Shown: one piece after another, positions 20,542-32,000 of the stretch
Position numbering within the stretch: position 1 is the first letter of the stretch
How the letters are laid out: the number at the start of each line of letters is the position of its first letter
DNA from: Flavobacterium sp. CFS9
GTDB lineage: Bacteria; Bacteroidota; Bacteroidia; Flavobacteriales; Flavobacteriaceae
Direction: 5' to 3'
Assembly: GCF_041154745.1 (NCBI RefSeq)
Contig: NZ_AP031573.1
Span: 1-64,000 of the forward strand
DNA length: 64,000 nucleotides
Notes under the pieces: model-generated
The model's database searches: none
Told to the model about the DNA's origin: nothing
What the model saw: the letters and a program-made list of their open reading frames with translations, nothing else
Position numbers and translations under genes: made by a program

Positions 20542-23028
20542 TTACTTGATTCTGTTCTTTTCGGTATCGATACTGTTATTTTCTCTCTCCTGAGTAGTCA
20601 TCTTATCTCCAAAATTATAGGTAAACGATAGTCTGACCTGTCTCGTATTCGATAATGTTCGGAAGTCTGCATTTGCATTGACCAGATTATTAATTTGTCC
20701 TTTGGTGATATAGGTTCTGAAGATGTCCATCCCTATTAACTTAAGTGAACTTCTGTTTGAAAGTTTTTTACTTATTGTCACATCCAAAAACCAGTAAGGA
20801 TCCAACGTAAATTGAGCAACATAAGCTTTCCCAACATATCGTCCAAAAAGTTCGATGTTGTAATCTTTTTTCAGTTTTACCTGCAGTACTGGATCGATTC
20901 TAAAATTATAGCCGTACGTGTGCAGTTTACCTCCAAAGAAATCACTTTTGGTATCGGTATAAGACAATTGTGCGTTTCCGGTAAAAGTTAGCCATGAGGC
21001 AAGATTAAATGTGGAACTAAGACTAAGATTGGTTACCTGAGTATTCCCTATGTTTCCGGGCATACTGTAATAGACATTGTTTATAATTTCTATGGTTTCC
21101 ATAATCTGATCGTCAATTTTACTGTACGCAAGAGTAAAATTCAACAAGTTTTTATGTGCGTAAGAAGCTTCAACGGAATTTGTAATGGAAGGCTGCAGAT
21201 AGGGATTTCCTTTGTAAAATGTCAACTTATCAACCTGAATAACAATAGGGTTAAGATCCTGATAGAATGGCCTGTCAATTCTTTTCCCGTAATTGATTCC
21301 TACCGTATTGTTTGCTAAAGAGTCCAGTTTATACGACAGGTATAAGGTTGGAAATAAATTATCGTACTTAGTCGTATTTTTTGTTCTCGGTTTTATTTCG
21401 TTTCCTAACTGATCTCCGATAATTTTTACACTTTCATAGCGGAGTCCTAACTGCACAGAAAGTCGGTCTAAGGTTGTATTGGAGCTTACGTATAAAGCTG
21501 TTATTTTCTCATTGTATAAGAACTTATTATTCTGATTTAAGTTTGGAGTCGAAATATCATTTACAATATCGAAATACTCACTCTTATTGTTGGTCTTGAT
21601 ATTACTGTATTTGAATCCGGTCTGCAGGTTTGTTTTTTTGGTCAACTGATTGGAATAATCTGCTTTTCCTGAATAAATATACACCTTAGAAGCCGCTCCT
21701 CCTACCAGCATGTCGGAATAATTTTTACTTGCATCCGAAAAAATGATCGAATTTTTAAACTCCTGATAGGGAAAAGAATCGTATAGCAAATAATCTAAAT
21801 TGGCACTCACATCGCTTTTTTCGTTAAGCTTGTGATTAATGTTCAGATTTATTCCGCTGTTTACAGATTTAGCATCTGAGCTGCCCAATGTTTTTACAAT
21901 AGAATCTGTCGTTTGGTTTCTGTTATAAAGGTAATTCAGACTATTATCAAGATCATTTCCATTCCAGATTGAACCGTCTGCGGATACTCCGATCACCGTA
22001 TTTTTTGACAGATTATAGTCTGCACCAAATCTAAGATTTGTTGCAATAGCATCTCCTACATTATTGTTTTCCTGTTTGCTGTAGCTGCCTGTATCGGTAT
22101 AGTTTCTGCTGATATAAAGATCCTGAAAGCGTTTTTTGTAACCTGCATTTCCATTCAGAAAGATATTGTAATTCTCCTTTTTTTTGTTCAGAGCAAAAGT
22201 GGCATTGTATTCTGTAAATTTATGCTGTCTTAAGCCCAAAATAACACTTCCGTTTTCTCCTTCTTTTTTGCTCTTTTTTAGTTTGATGTTTATCACTCCT
22301 CCATTTCCTGCTGCTTCATATTTCGCAGGCGGATTGGTCATGATTTCAATTTTGTCTACATTATCTGAAGCTAATCCGCTTAAATAGCTTTCCAATTGGG
22401 CGCCTGACAGATAGGTTGGACGGTCATCGATAAAAATAGTCGCATTTGCTTTTCCATTCAGACTTACCACTCCCTGATCGCTTATACTGGTTCCCGGAGC
22501 TTTCTTTAACAATTCTAAAGCGGTAATTCCCGTGTTAGATTCTAAAGCGTCAACATTTAAAATGGTACGATCGATTTTAGTCTCAACGAACTTTTTCTTT
22601 TTAAGTATTACGACTTCTTTTAAACTCTCCTTTTTTGTGATTTTAAACAATTCTATCGGCAGTACTTCTTTTTGATTGTCTGTTTTAATGGTTATAATTC
22701 CTGTACTAAACGTTTTATAGTCGTCATGGGTAATTTTAATTTTATAGTTCCCGCTTTTCAGGTTTTTAAAATTAAATTCTCCTTTCGTTTCAGACAATTC
22801 GCTTTTTACTAATGTTCCCTGCTCCTCGTTCAGCAAAAGAATGGTTGCAAAAATAACAGGCTCTTTATTTTCAGCATCAATAATGGTTCCTGAAATGGAT
22901 GCTGTTGATACTTGGTTGTATATTTCATTACCCGCTACTTTTGAACCTTGTCCGTATACTGAATTACCCAGAAAAACAAACACACATAGTAAAGCGATAT
23001 AATTTAAATGCATATAATTATACTTCAT
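20542..23028 (-). CDS. TonB-dependent outer-membrane receptor (carboxypeptidase-regulatory-like N-terminus)
   Basis: The 828-residue protein has a signal peptide (about 1-26, ending VYGQ). It has a CarboxypepD_reg-like domain (about 42-130; IIDAENKEPVIFATI), a plug region (about 150-255, with LLKKAPG and the NGGVINIKLKK end) and a C-terminal 22-strand-type barrel of the outer-membrane beta-barrel family 2. The gene lies inside the NRPS cluster, between the small secreted protein and the ABC exporter. Receptors in NRPS clusters often take up the metal-loaded product (siderophore), but in Bacteroidota this subfamily is also common in other settings. Uptake of the product, of a competing peptide, or of a breakdown product are all possible. 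No FecR/anti-sigma partner is visible. Confidence 0.9.
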   Translation of the reverse strand: MKYNYMHLNYIALLCVFVFLGNSVYGQGSKVAGNEIYNQVSTASISGTIIDAENKEPVIFATILLLNEEQGTLVKSELSETKGEFNFKNLKSGNYKIKITHDDYKTFSTGIITIKTDNQKEVLPIELFKITKKESLKEVVILKKKKFVETKIDRTILNVDALESNTGITALELLKKAPGTSISDQGVVSLNGKANATIFIDDRPTYLSGAQLESYLSGLASDNVDKIEIMTNPPAKYEAAGNGGVINIKLKKSKKEGENGSVILGLRQHKFTEYNATFALNKKKENYNIFLNGNAGYKKRFQDLYISRNYTDTGSYSKQENNNVGDAIATNLRFGADYNLSKNTVIGVSADGSIWNGNDLDNSLNYLYNRNQTTDSIVKTLGSSDAKSVNSGINLNINHKLNEKSDVSANLDYLLYDSFPYQEFKNSIIFSDASKNYSDMLVGGAASKVYIYSGKADYSNQLTKKTNLQTGFKYSNIKTNNKSEYFDIVNDISTPNLNQNNKFLYNEKITALYVSSNTTLDRLSVQLGLRYESVKIIGDQLGNEIKPRTKNTTKYDNLFPTLYLSYKLDSLANNTVGINYGKRIDRPFYQDLNPIVIQVDKLTFYKGNPYLQPSITNSVEASYAHKNLLNFTLAYSKIDDQIMETIEIINNVYYSMPGNIGNTQVTNLSLSSTFNLASWLTFTGNAQLSYTDTKSDFFGGKLHTYGYNFRIDPVLQVKLKKDYNIELFGRYVGKAYVAQFTLDPYWFLDVTISKKLSNRSSLKLIGMDIFRTYITKGQINNLVNANADFRTLSNTRQVRLSFTYNFGDKMTTQERENNSIDTEKNRIK

Positions 23029-23208
23029 TATTTTTTTTATGTATTAAATAAGATTGCCTGTGAGGAATACAATATGTAAACTCAAGCTCTTTTGAATTGA
23101 TAAAATTTAAGAAATTTAAAGAATAGCAATATTTGAAGAATAGGATAATCGCTCTGACTTGTAAAATGAGAGCGCATACTAAAACAGAAACTCAGCTAGT
23201 GATAAATT

Positions 23209-23574
23209 TTATTTTGCTTTGAAGTTTTTACAAATATTCCACTTGGTATTGTTTCCGATATATTTATTTTTATATTTCAACTGTACATCCGGCTTCTGCT
23301 TCACTCCGTTTATTATAAAATCTTTGCTGTTGAGCATATAAGACAAACCGGTCGTATTGGCCGGCGCCAGCTTTTCTTTTACTATTTGATTGCTGATTGC
23401 CGCTATTAGCTTTTCAACATTGTTCACATCAGCAGATTCTTTGATAGATTGTCCGGTAATTCCTGTAATCGTTAATTGATTTTCCGTCTGTTCTTTTTTC
23501 TTGTTTTGTGCCATACTGCCAATTGAAATTAATAGTATCATCACAGCGGTAATCAGGGTTTTGGTTGTTTTCAT
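23209..23574 (-). CDS. Small secreted protein of unknown function
   Basis: The protein has 121 residues from the chosen start, because the Met at that point is followed at once by a clean signal peptide (MKTTKTLITAVMILLISIG, ending SMAQ). An in-frame ATG seven codons upstream (23,595) gives 128 residues and is possible. The mature part is about 100 residues, Lys- and Asn-rich, with no cysteine pair except one near the end (WNICKNF). I recognise no family. The gene lies between the type II thioesterase and the receptor, all on the same strand, so a periplasmic role tied to product handling or self-protection is a guess from position only. Confidence 0.6.
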   Translation of the reverse strand: MKTTKTLITAVMILLISIGSMAQNKKKEQTENQLTITGITGQSIKESADVNNVEKLIAAISNQIVKEKLAPANTTGLSYMLNSKDFIINGVKQKPDVQLKYKNKYIGNNTKWNICKNFKAK

Positions 23575-23597
23575 AATTGATTTGGTTTTTAGCAAGG

Positions 23598-24314
23598 CTA
23601 TTGTACATTATTATAATTAAGACTCGTACATTCCTTAAAACTAATATCAAAAATTTCTTTCAATTTATCACCATGATCGAGTATAAAAAAATGATTTCCT
23701 TTTAGTACGTAGGAGTTAAAACCGGAAAACGTGTGCTTTCTCCAATTGTTTATCCGGTCTACATATTTCTCTGAGTTCCCCATTACGGCCACAATCGGAG
23801 CTTTTACAATGGTATTTTCAATGAAAAAATCTTCTTCTACTATTTTAAAATCGGCCTTAAGTATGGGTAATACAAAATCGAGCAGTTCTTTGCTTTTTAA
23901 TAACTCATCCGGTATCCCGCCTAATTCGGTAAGCATGCTGATGAAATCGTCACGCTCCAGGTCAGACCTGTTGTTTTCTGTTGCAATTCCGGGTCCGGCA
24001 TTACCGCTTACAATCAGACATTGAGGCGGAGTGTTGTTTTTCTCTAATAAATCGGTTACTCCCAAACCCAGAGACGAACCTAAACTGTGCCCGTAAACGA
24101 TAAACGGACTCCCGTTAAGCTTATCGGTTATCTGTAAAAACAGGTCCTTAATAGCGTCCGGATAGGAAGTCAATAGTTTTTCTTTGATTCTTTTTCCTCT
24201 TCCGGGAAGTTCCAGTGGAATCATTTCAAAATCGGTGCACAATGATCTCAGAAACTCAAAGGAGTATATACTGCCACCGGCGAAGTGTAATAAGAATAGT
24301 TGCTTTTTATTCAT
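23598..24314 (-). CDS. Type II thioesterase
   Basis: The 238-residue protein has the alpha/beta hydrolase layout of external (type II) thioesterases. It has an opening LLHFAGGSIYSF (8-19), ELPGRGKR (35-42), the nucleophile elbow GHSLGS with Ser77, and a C-terminal His in KGNHFFI. These enzymes clear misprimed or stalled groups from carrier domains and are typical members of NRPS clusters. It follows the second CmlA-like hydroxylase, separated by a strong hairpin, and is close to the small secreted protein gene. The family assignment is firm; its exact carrier targets are unknown. Confidence 0.92.
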   Translation of the reverse strand: MNKKQLFLLHFAGGSIYSFEFLRSLCTDFEMIPLELPGRGKRIKEKLLTSYPDAIKDLFLQITDKLNGSPFIVYGHSLGSSLGLGVTDLLEKNNTPPQCLIVSGNAGPGIATENNRSDLERDDFISMLTELGGIPDELLKSKELLDFVLPILKADFKIVEEDFFIENTIVKAPIVAVMGNSEKYVDRINNWRKHTFSGFNSYVLKGNHFFILDHGDKLKEIFDISFKECTSLNYNNVQ

Positions 24315-24336
24315 CTGCTTATTATAATTTGGTTAG

Positions 24337-24373
24337 TGAGAGCCTTCTTTAAAAAAATCCAAAGAAGGTCTCA
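24337..24373 (-). terminator. Strong hairpin between hydroxylase and thioesterase genes
   Basis: TGAGA-CCTTCTTT pairs with AAAGAAGG-TCTCA around a 10-nt A-rich loop, with one mismatch. There is no clear T-run after it on the minus strand, so it may be an attenuator or transcript-stabilising structure and not a full terminator. Confidence 0.45.
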
Positions 24374-24405
24374 CATGGGTTATGCTGTTAGATTTCCATT
24401 TAAAA

Positions 24406-26034
24406 TTAACTGGTCACTAATTCATTTTTTAATTCATAATCGTATAACAATTCTTTCTCTCCAAATAATCTTTCGGCGATGATTCCTTTAGCTGCACAGT
24501 GGTTTATCAATCGGTTAGATTCAATAATGGCAAGAGATTCTTCGGTGTATTTGATACTGCTGATGAATTCTAACCAAGGCTCCATCCCCATGGCATAGAC
24601 ATAGGCTTCTTTCGGATTAAAAATGTCAACTAACGATAACCCTCTTTCGCTATCGCAGCCCGCCAGTCGTCTAGACTGATCGTCTTCTCTGTTAATCGCT
24701 TCCGTCATTAAACAACCGTATAACCAGCTTAATGGTGCTCCGGCACATTCCATTCCTAAAAACAATACATCTACGTCGCCTTTAACTCTATGAATATGTT
24801 CGTACAATCTAGGTTCCATTACTCTGGAATCGGCAACAAACAAGAAGCTTAGCTCATTGATCGCAACATGGAAACATGATTTTGCTCTGATATTAAGATC
24901 ACTGTGTTCTCCTGTAAACGGAAGTCCGGTAATGGTACAATTTTCAAATTTTATTTCTTCCATTTCATCAATTTCTACGACATTGTTAAATCCCATACTT
25001 TGAAATGCCAATTTGATACTTGGATCCTGAAGTGCTCCGCTGGTGGTCACAGGAACTATTAGATTTTTGATTTTATGTCTTAACGGCAATAAAGTTTCTA
25101 ATACAATATGGTCCTGATGATTGTGTGTAATCAATACATAATCGATAACGTCCGGAAGGTCAATATCTGAGAAATGCTCTACTGTAGATTCGTAGCCGTA
25201 ATAACTGATTAAAGGATCTACAAGAATACTAACGTCTTTGGTTTCAATTAAAATACAGGCATGTCCCAAATAACGCATTCTGGCTTTGTCTCCCGTATAC
25301 TTTTGATAAACGGGATGTTCTTTTTTGGTGAAGAAAGTTTTAAACAGTTCCATTTGATCTTCGCGCACTCCCAATTCTTCGGCAACGGCTTCAATAGATC
25401 CTGGGTTTCTCTTCATTCTACTCAAAGTATCGATTCCTTTATGGTCAAACGGAATATCCAATTGTAATACTTTAGGATCTTCTAATTGTGGGGTACTCAA
25501 ACAAAAAGGACGCTCATCATTTAGTGTTTCCCACAGAGAAATGGATTGAGAATGTTTGGAATAAAAAGGGCTGTTGTACAATAAGGACTCAAAAAAACGA
25601 TACGACGGATGGTTGTTTAAATCGTAAACCAATTCTACATATCCTTTTAATATTTCCGGAACTTCTTTGTACAAAGGCTCTAAAGATGCTCCTTTTGCTT
25701 TGGTTTTCAGCAACTGATCCAATTCTTTTATTGCATCTGATAATTGTATTGCGTTTGCCTGTTTTTCGAGAATTTCAGCTTTTAATTCTTTTACTTCTTC
25801 TACTCTTCTGGTTTCATAATCCATAAAAGGGCCTCCTAACATTTTAGGATTTTTTACGGCAGCCTCATGAATTGCAGGAGCCTGAATATAGGAGTTCATT
25901 ATTTTTAAATGTCTTTCGACAATGTTCATTGCTGCTGTGGCAGGAGAAATTAAGTGTGTCCATGCATACCATTTATCTACTAATGGTCCGATAATTACAT
26001 TTGGTTTAAAATAATACTTTTCTGTGTTTTCCAT
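24406..26034 (-). CDS. CmlA-like carrier-bound amino acid beta-hydroxylase (second copy)
   Basis: The 542-residue protein has the two-part layout of CmlA: an all-helical/beta N-terminal domain (about 1-245) and a metallo-beta-lactamase fold (about 250-530). Expected metal ligands are visible as H304-N-H306-Q-D308-H309, E376 in FTGEHSD and D402 in FVADSR, which align with CmlA H305/H307/D309/H310, E377 and D403. CmlA is a dinuclear-iron oxygenase that hydroxylates the beta-carbon of an amino acid held on a T domain. Here it follows the TE-containing NRPS by 27 nt and is likely to act on one of its carrier-bound residues. It is related to, but clearly diverged from, the copy at 60,806-62,422. 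General MBL-fold hydrolase is the less likely alternative, given the length and N-terminal domain. Confidence 0.85.
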   Translation of the reverse strand: MENTEKYYFKPNVIIGPLVDKWYAWTHLISPATAAMNIVERHLKIMNSYIQAPAIHEAAVKNPKMLGGPFMDYETRRVEEVKELKAEILEKQANAIQLSDAIKELDQLLKTKAKGASLEPLYKEVPEILKGYVELVYDLNNHPSYRFFESLLYNSPFYSKHSQSISLWETLNDERPFCLSTPQLEDPKVLQLDIPFDHKGIDTLSRMKRNPGSIEAVAEELGVREDQMELFKTFFTKKEHPVYQKYTGDKARMRYLGHACILIETKDVSILVDPLISYYGYESTVEHFSDIDLPDVIDYVLITHNHQDHIVLETLLPLRHKIKNLIVPVTTSGALQDPSIKLAFQSMGFNNVVEIDEMEEIKFENCTITGLPFTGEHSDLNIRAKSCFHVAINELSFLFVADSRVMEPRLYEHIHRVKGDVDVLFLGMECAGAPLSWLYGCLMTEAINREDDQSRRLAGCDSERGLSLVDIFNPKEAYVYAMGMEPWLEFISSIKYTEESLAIIESNRLINHCAAKGIIAERLFGEKELLYDYELKNELVTS

Positions 26035-26061
26035 TCTGTTTGATTATTTAGTTTTATAGTT

Positions 26062-29000
26062 TTAGTTGGTTTCTATACTTGTTTTTTGAATGATACTTTT
26101 AAAAATTTCTACGTACTTGTCAAAATTGCTCTCATCGAAAGCTTCCCAGTGCGTCCCTGACAGGTAATGGTGCACTAACTCCCCATTGGTATAATCCTGC
26201 CAGTCTTTCATATTGCTTTTCAATTCATTTTCAGAAGATTCAAGAACCTGTATCGTACTGGAAATTTTACCCTGAAGTGTATATTGATTGTCTATCTGTA
26301 GATTGTTTTTCATAAAAGACAAAACACTTTTTTGCTGGTCTTTACTTAAATCCGTAATCTTCTGATATTCATTGAGCAGCCAATTGGCTTGTTCGTCAAT
26401 ATTCTTCGTATCGCTAATTTCATTTAGAGACGTTGGTCTGTCTACCAAAACCAGTTCAATAGCATCATAGTGTTTTTCCAGTTCTTTTACTACTTCAAAA
26501 GCAATCGAAGCGCCCATTGAATATCCCAAAACCACAAACGGCTGATTGCTTTGACGTTTTTTAATTTCTTCGCTGAAATAACTGGCCATTTGTTGAACAG
26601 ACTGAGAAAGTTCTTCATCAGGTTCTAATCCTTTGTATTGCAAACCAATCGAATTAAACGCATCCCCTAATACTTTTGCCAAAGAATGATACATTATAGA
26701 ATTACCTAAAATTGGCGGTATGAAGTAAATTGTATTTTGAGGATCTCCTGCATGTAAATGGATCACCGCCGCATCGGATGTTTTTTTACCCTGAGCCAAT
26801 TCTCTGATCGTTGGGGCATTATAAAGATCTTTTATCGAAATATTTAAGCCTAATTTTCGTCTTAGCATTGCTTTTAGCTTAATCGCCTTCAGACTATAAC
26901 CTCCAATTTCAAAAAAATTGTCAGTAACGCTGATGTCTCTTTTTTCTAAGATGTCCTGCCATATTTGAAGGATCGTATTTTCGGTTTCATTTTCCGGCGG
27001 AACAAGTGATTTCAGACTGTCTGTTTTGTGTATTTCTATGGCTAATAATTTATTTCGGTCTACTTTTCTACTTTTTGTTAACGGAATTTCTTCTATCGGA
27101 ACAAAATAGGACGGAATCATGAAATAAGGCAAAATGCTTTTTAGCCTGGTTCGGATATTTTTTACATCATAATGTTCATCAGGTACCAGATAAGCTACAA
27201 TTTCTTTTTCTCCTAACTTGTTTTCTTTGGCCAGTACCGCAACAGAAGTTGTTATTTTTTGCTGAAGAAATGCATTTTCGATCTCGCCCAACTCAATTCT
27301 GTAGCCTCTGATTTTTACCTGATCATCGGCTCTGCCAAAAAACTGAATATTCCCGTCTGATAACCTGCAGCACAAATCACCAGTTCGATATAAGGTTTCT
27401 TCTTTGGCAAAAGGATTGGTCACAAAACGCTCTTTGGTAAGTGCTTCCTGATTGATATATCCTCTGGAAACTCCGATACCTCCAATATACATTTCACCGA
27501 CTACTCCGTTTTTTGCAATTTGCAAAGCATTGTCTAAAATATAAATCGTAGTATTATCAATTGGTTTTCCAATTGGCAGGCGATTTAGATCTTTATCCTT
27601 CTCTTTGTCATAGGCATATATCGTCGAAGATACTGTGGTTTCGGTAGGACCATAAGAGTTGTAGAAGTCAGTGTGAGCTGCCCATTTCCTGGCTAGACTT
27701 ATGGAGCACTCTTCACCTCCAACCACAACTCTGTTCAGATGGTATTTATTTGGGATCACATTTTCGAGGTAGGTTGGTGTTACATCTATATGTGTGATCT
27801 CCTTTTCCATCAATAGGTCCGCAAATTTTTCATTATCCAGTAAATCCTCTTTATCACATAACACCAGAGTTGCCCCACTGGTTAGTGCAATAAAAATTTG
27901 CTCTACTGAAGCATCAAATACATAATTAGAAAAGGCTAAAACTTTCTCTTCTTTCTGTATTTTATATCTTTTAATTAACGATTTTGCCAGATTTACTACT
28001 CCCTTGTGTTCAATAAAAACCCCTTTTGGGTTTCCGGTTGTTCCGGAAGTATATATACTGTATATTAGAGAATTTGGAGTAAGATTATGATCCGTTTCTG
28101 CTCCATTTTCCTGAGAGATTGTATTCCAGTCTGTGTCGATTAATATCGTTTTTGGAAAAGCTTCTTCTGAAAAGTTTTCTAAGAGATACGATTTTGAGAT
28201 TATAGCTTTTGCGGCTGTATCTTTTAAAATAAAATCAATTCGTTGCTGCGGATAGCCTTCGTCTAAAGGAACATAAGCTGCACCTGCTTTAAATATTCCA
28301 AAAATTGAAATCAGCATTTCTACTGAACGATCCAGCAGTATTGCAACAAAATCTTCATTACCTATACCTTGTTTTTTAAGATAGTTTCCTAATTGATTTG
28401 ATTTCTGATCTAATTCTGCATAACTGATATTTATACCATTGTGATGCAGCGCCGGATAGTCTGGGTTTAAAAGAACCTGTCTGTTAAATAAATCCAATAC
28501 GGTCTGATCTTCTTTTTCGGTTACAGCGCCATTCTCTTTTTTATTCTCATAGATTTTCTTTTCTTCATCGGATAAATGATCCAGTTCTTTTAAAGAAGAT
28601 TCCGGATGTTCCACAATGTATCTGAAAACTTTTTTATAAACAGACTCTATTTCAGACAATTCGATTTGGTTAACGAACTCTCTCGTTTGTGCAAAGTCAA
28701 ACAATGCTGCGCTATTAGTATTGTTAACTGTAAAATCGAGATACGTATTGGTAACTCCTTTTCCGTTTAAGGTTAATTCCTGATTCTCCAGATAGGATTC
28801 TTCTTTTTCCTTAGATTGTTCTTCTAACGCATCATAAGAATAAAAATCAACATAATTGAAAATGATATCAAAGAAAGGATTGTTCATGCCTTTAATCTCA
28901 TTCGTTACAGAAGCGATACTGGCCAAACTCATATCCGAAAAATTACTTACTTCGATCAGTTTTTGCTTTACTAACAACAGTAAATCTTCGCCGCTTAAAT

Positions 29001-32000
29001 CTCTGTTTACTTCCAATCTGAAAGGTATCGTATTCAGAAAACAGCCTAACATTTCATCAGCATCCGGTAAGGCAGGTCTTGTATTTACCACCAGACCAAT
29101 TGTGATGTCGTTGCTGTACGAGTATAATTTTAAAGTATACACAAAGGCACTCAGCGCCAGTTCTTTTAATCGGACACCATACGCCTTTTTTAGACTTTCA
29201 ATTTTTGCTAACTCTTCTTTTTCAAAGCTGAACAATTTAAAATCATCGGTTTCTTTTTCGGCAAATAGATCCAGTCTGTTGTAATCGTTTAATTCATTAG
29301 TCCAAAATGCTGCAGTCTCTTCCTTTCGTTTGTCCTGCAATTGATACAGCATATAATCTTTATGACTTGATTGTAATTTAGCAGGTTTAAATGAAGGATT
29401 TTCAAGCAATTTAAGGTATACATTATTGATTTCCGTCAGTAATAATGAATCACTCCAGCCGTCTATAATGGCGTGGTGACATTGCGAAACAAAAACGATT
29501 GTATCGTTGCCCAGATTGAAAGCAGCCATACGAAATAATGGTGCCTGAGTCACATCAAACGGATTGAGCAATTCTGACTGAAGAAAGGCTGCGATAACTT
29601 TTTCCTGTTCTTTTAAGGACGGTAACTGAGACAAATCTTCATACACAACAGGTATTTCAGCTTGTTTGTATAGGATTTGAACTTCCTGATCGTAATCCTG
29701 TAAATTAAATCCTGTTCTTAGAATTTCATGCTTTTCAGTCATTAATTGAATGGCTTTTCTGAAAAGCGAAACATCAAAATCTTTAAATTCACGGTGATTG
29801 ATCATCTGATCGTGATATATGCTCGCTCCTTCATATTTCAATGACTCATAGATCATTCCTTTTTGAATGTCGCTCATTGGGTAAACGTCTTCAACAGCAT
29901 CGGCATTGTTTTCGTTTAAAGAGGCTAAAACGCTGTTCTTTATGAAATCAATAGCTTGTAATCCCTGATTCCCGGTTCCTGTAAAAGCGGCTTTTTTAAC
30001 ATCAATTGATGCCCTGTTGTTTCTTATAAAATCTGATAATTGCGAGATACAATCATGGGTATAGATATCTGAAATTGTAATTTCCAACTGCATTTCATTA
30101 TAAATACCATTCACAATTTTCAACACTTTAATAGAGTCTCCTCCTAAATCAAAAAATCGATCGTTTATACCAATTTTTTTCTTGTCCAGAACGGTTTCCC
30201 ATATGTTTACTAAGGCTATTTCTTCTGCTGTTTGCGGAGCTGCATATTCTGCTCCTCTTCCTGTTTCTGAACCGCCAATTTCTAGTAATGCCCTGGTATC
30301 TATTTTCCCGTTTGGTGTTAACGGAAATGCATCCAGAGTAATAAAATGAGCAGGTACGGCATAAGAAGGCAGCAAATCTTTTAAATGGTGTTTTAAGTCT
30401 GAAGTGTTGATTACTTCTTTTTCTAACAAATAAGCATACAGTTCGTTATCACCAGTTTTGTTTTCTTTTACTAAAACGACCGCTGCTTCTACAAGGTTGT
30501 ACTGTTCAACCGCATATTGTATTTCGCCCAGTTCGATACGATATCCTCTAACTTTTACCTGATTGTCTTTTCTGCCTAAAAATTCGATTTCCCCGGCTGC
30601 ATTCCATCTCCCTAAATCACCTGTTTTATACATTAAACCTGTTTCAGTAAAAGGATCTTTGACAAACTTTTGGGCAGTCAATTCCGGATTGTTCAGGTAT
30701 CCTTTGGTTACGCCATTACCTCCAATGTGCAATTCACCAATTACACCAAGCGGAACTAAATCTTCTTTTTCGTTTAAGATGTAAATACGGCTGTTGGCAA
30801 TAGGTTTCCCGATAGTAGCGGTTACCGGTTTTCCTTCTTCATATTGGTGAACGCTGCTCCAAACCGAACATTCTGTTGGACCATACTCGTTAAACAAATC
30901 ACAGCCTGATTGACCTATTTTGCTTTTAAAATGGTCTTCGATCAAACTTATAGGACAAGTTTCTCCTGCGACAGTAACCTGTTCAATAGAAGATTCTTTA
31001 TCTGCTAAAGCATTCAAAAGCAGCTTATAGTATGAAGGCACGGTTAACAAATGACTTACTTTTTGAGTAACAATAAGATCTGCGATCAAACTAACATTAG
31101 CAATATCTGAGCTGCCGGTGATACATAATGTTCCTCCCGTAGTCAACGTACTGAATATTCCCGCCACTGAACTATCAAAAGCAACTGAAGACAGTAACAA
31201 AAAGCATTTTATTGGGGAGTAAGTATTGCCTCGTGGTGCCAAAGAATGCTGAAGGTTGCCATGAGTTACCATAACCCCTTTCGGATTTCCTGTAGATCCC
31301 GAAGTATAAATGATATAAACCAAATGATCCGGTAAAACTATTATTTCAGGGGCAGTTGTTGGATTTGTCAAACTGTCTAACTGTACATCCATGGCAAATA
31401 TTCCACCCTCATAATACGACAGATCAAACATATAATCAGATTGTGTGAGCAGGGTCTTTACCTTTGTATCTTTCAGGATGTATTCTTTTCGCGAAACCGG
31501 ATAATCAGGATCGATAGGAACATAAGCAGCTCCTGTCTTTAATATTCCTAAAATACCTATGAAGATCGCTTCGGAACGATCCAGCATCATTCCAACAAAA
31601 TCATCAGGTTGTATCTGATACTCTTCTAATAAATAATGAGCCAGTTGATTGGAACGTTTATCCAATTCGGAGTAAGTCAATTGATTTCCTTCAAAAGATA
31701 CCGCGATGGCTTTCGGATTTTTTTCAACCTGCTCTCTAATCATATCTAAGACGTTCTTAGACTGATCATAGTCCAATGTTTCTGAATTGAAATCAAGTAA
31801 AAACTGTTCTTCTTCTTTTGGCAACCATTTCAATTCCTGTACCGGCAATTCTGCATTTTGCAATAAGGCTTCTAATAAATTTTCCAGATGATTTCCAAAT
31901 TGTTCTATTCTCTCTGAGTCAAAAACATCGCTATTGTAAATGATACTTGTCGCTAAACCATTTCCTGAATCAGCAAAATTAAAAACCAAATCGAACACAC

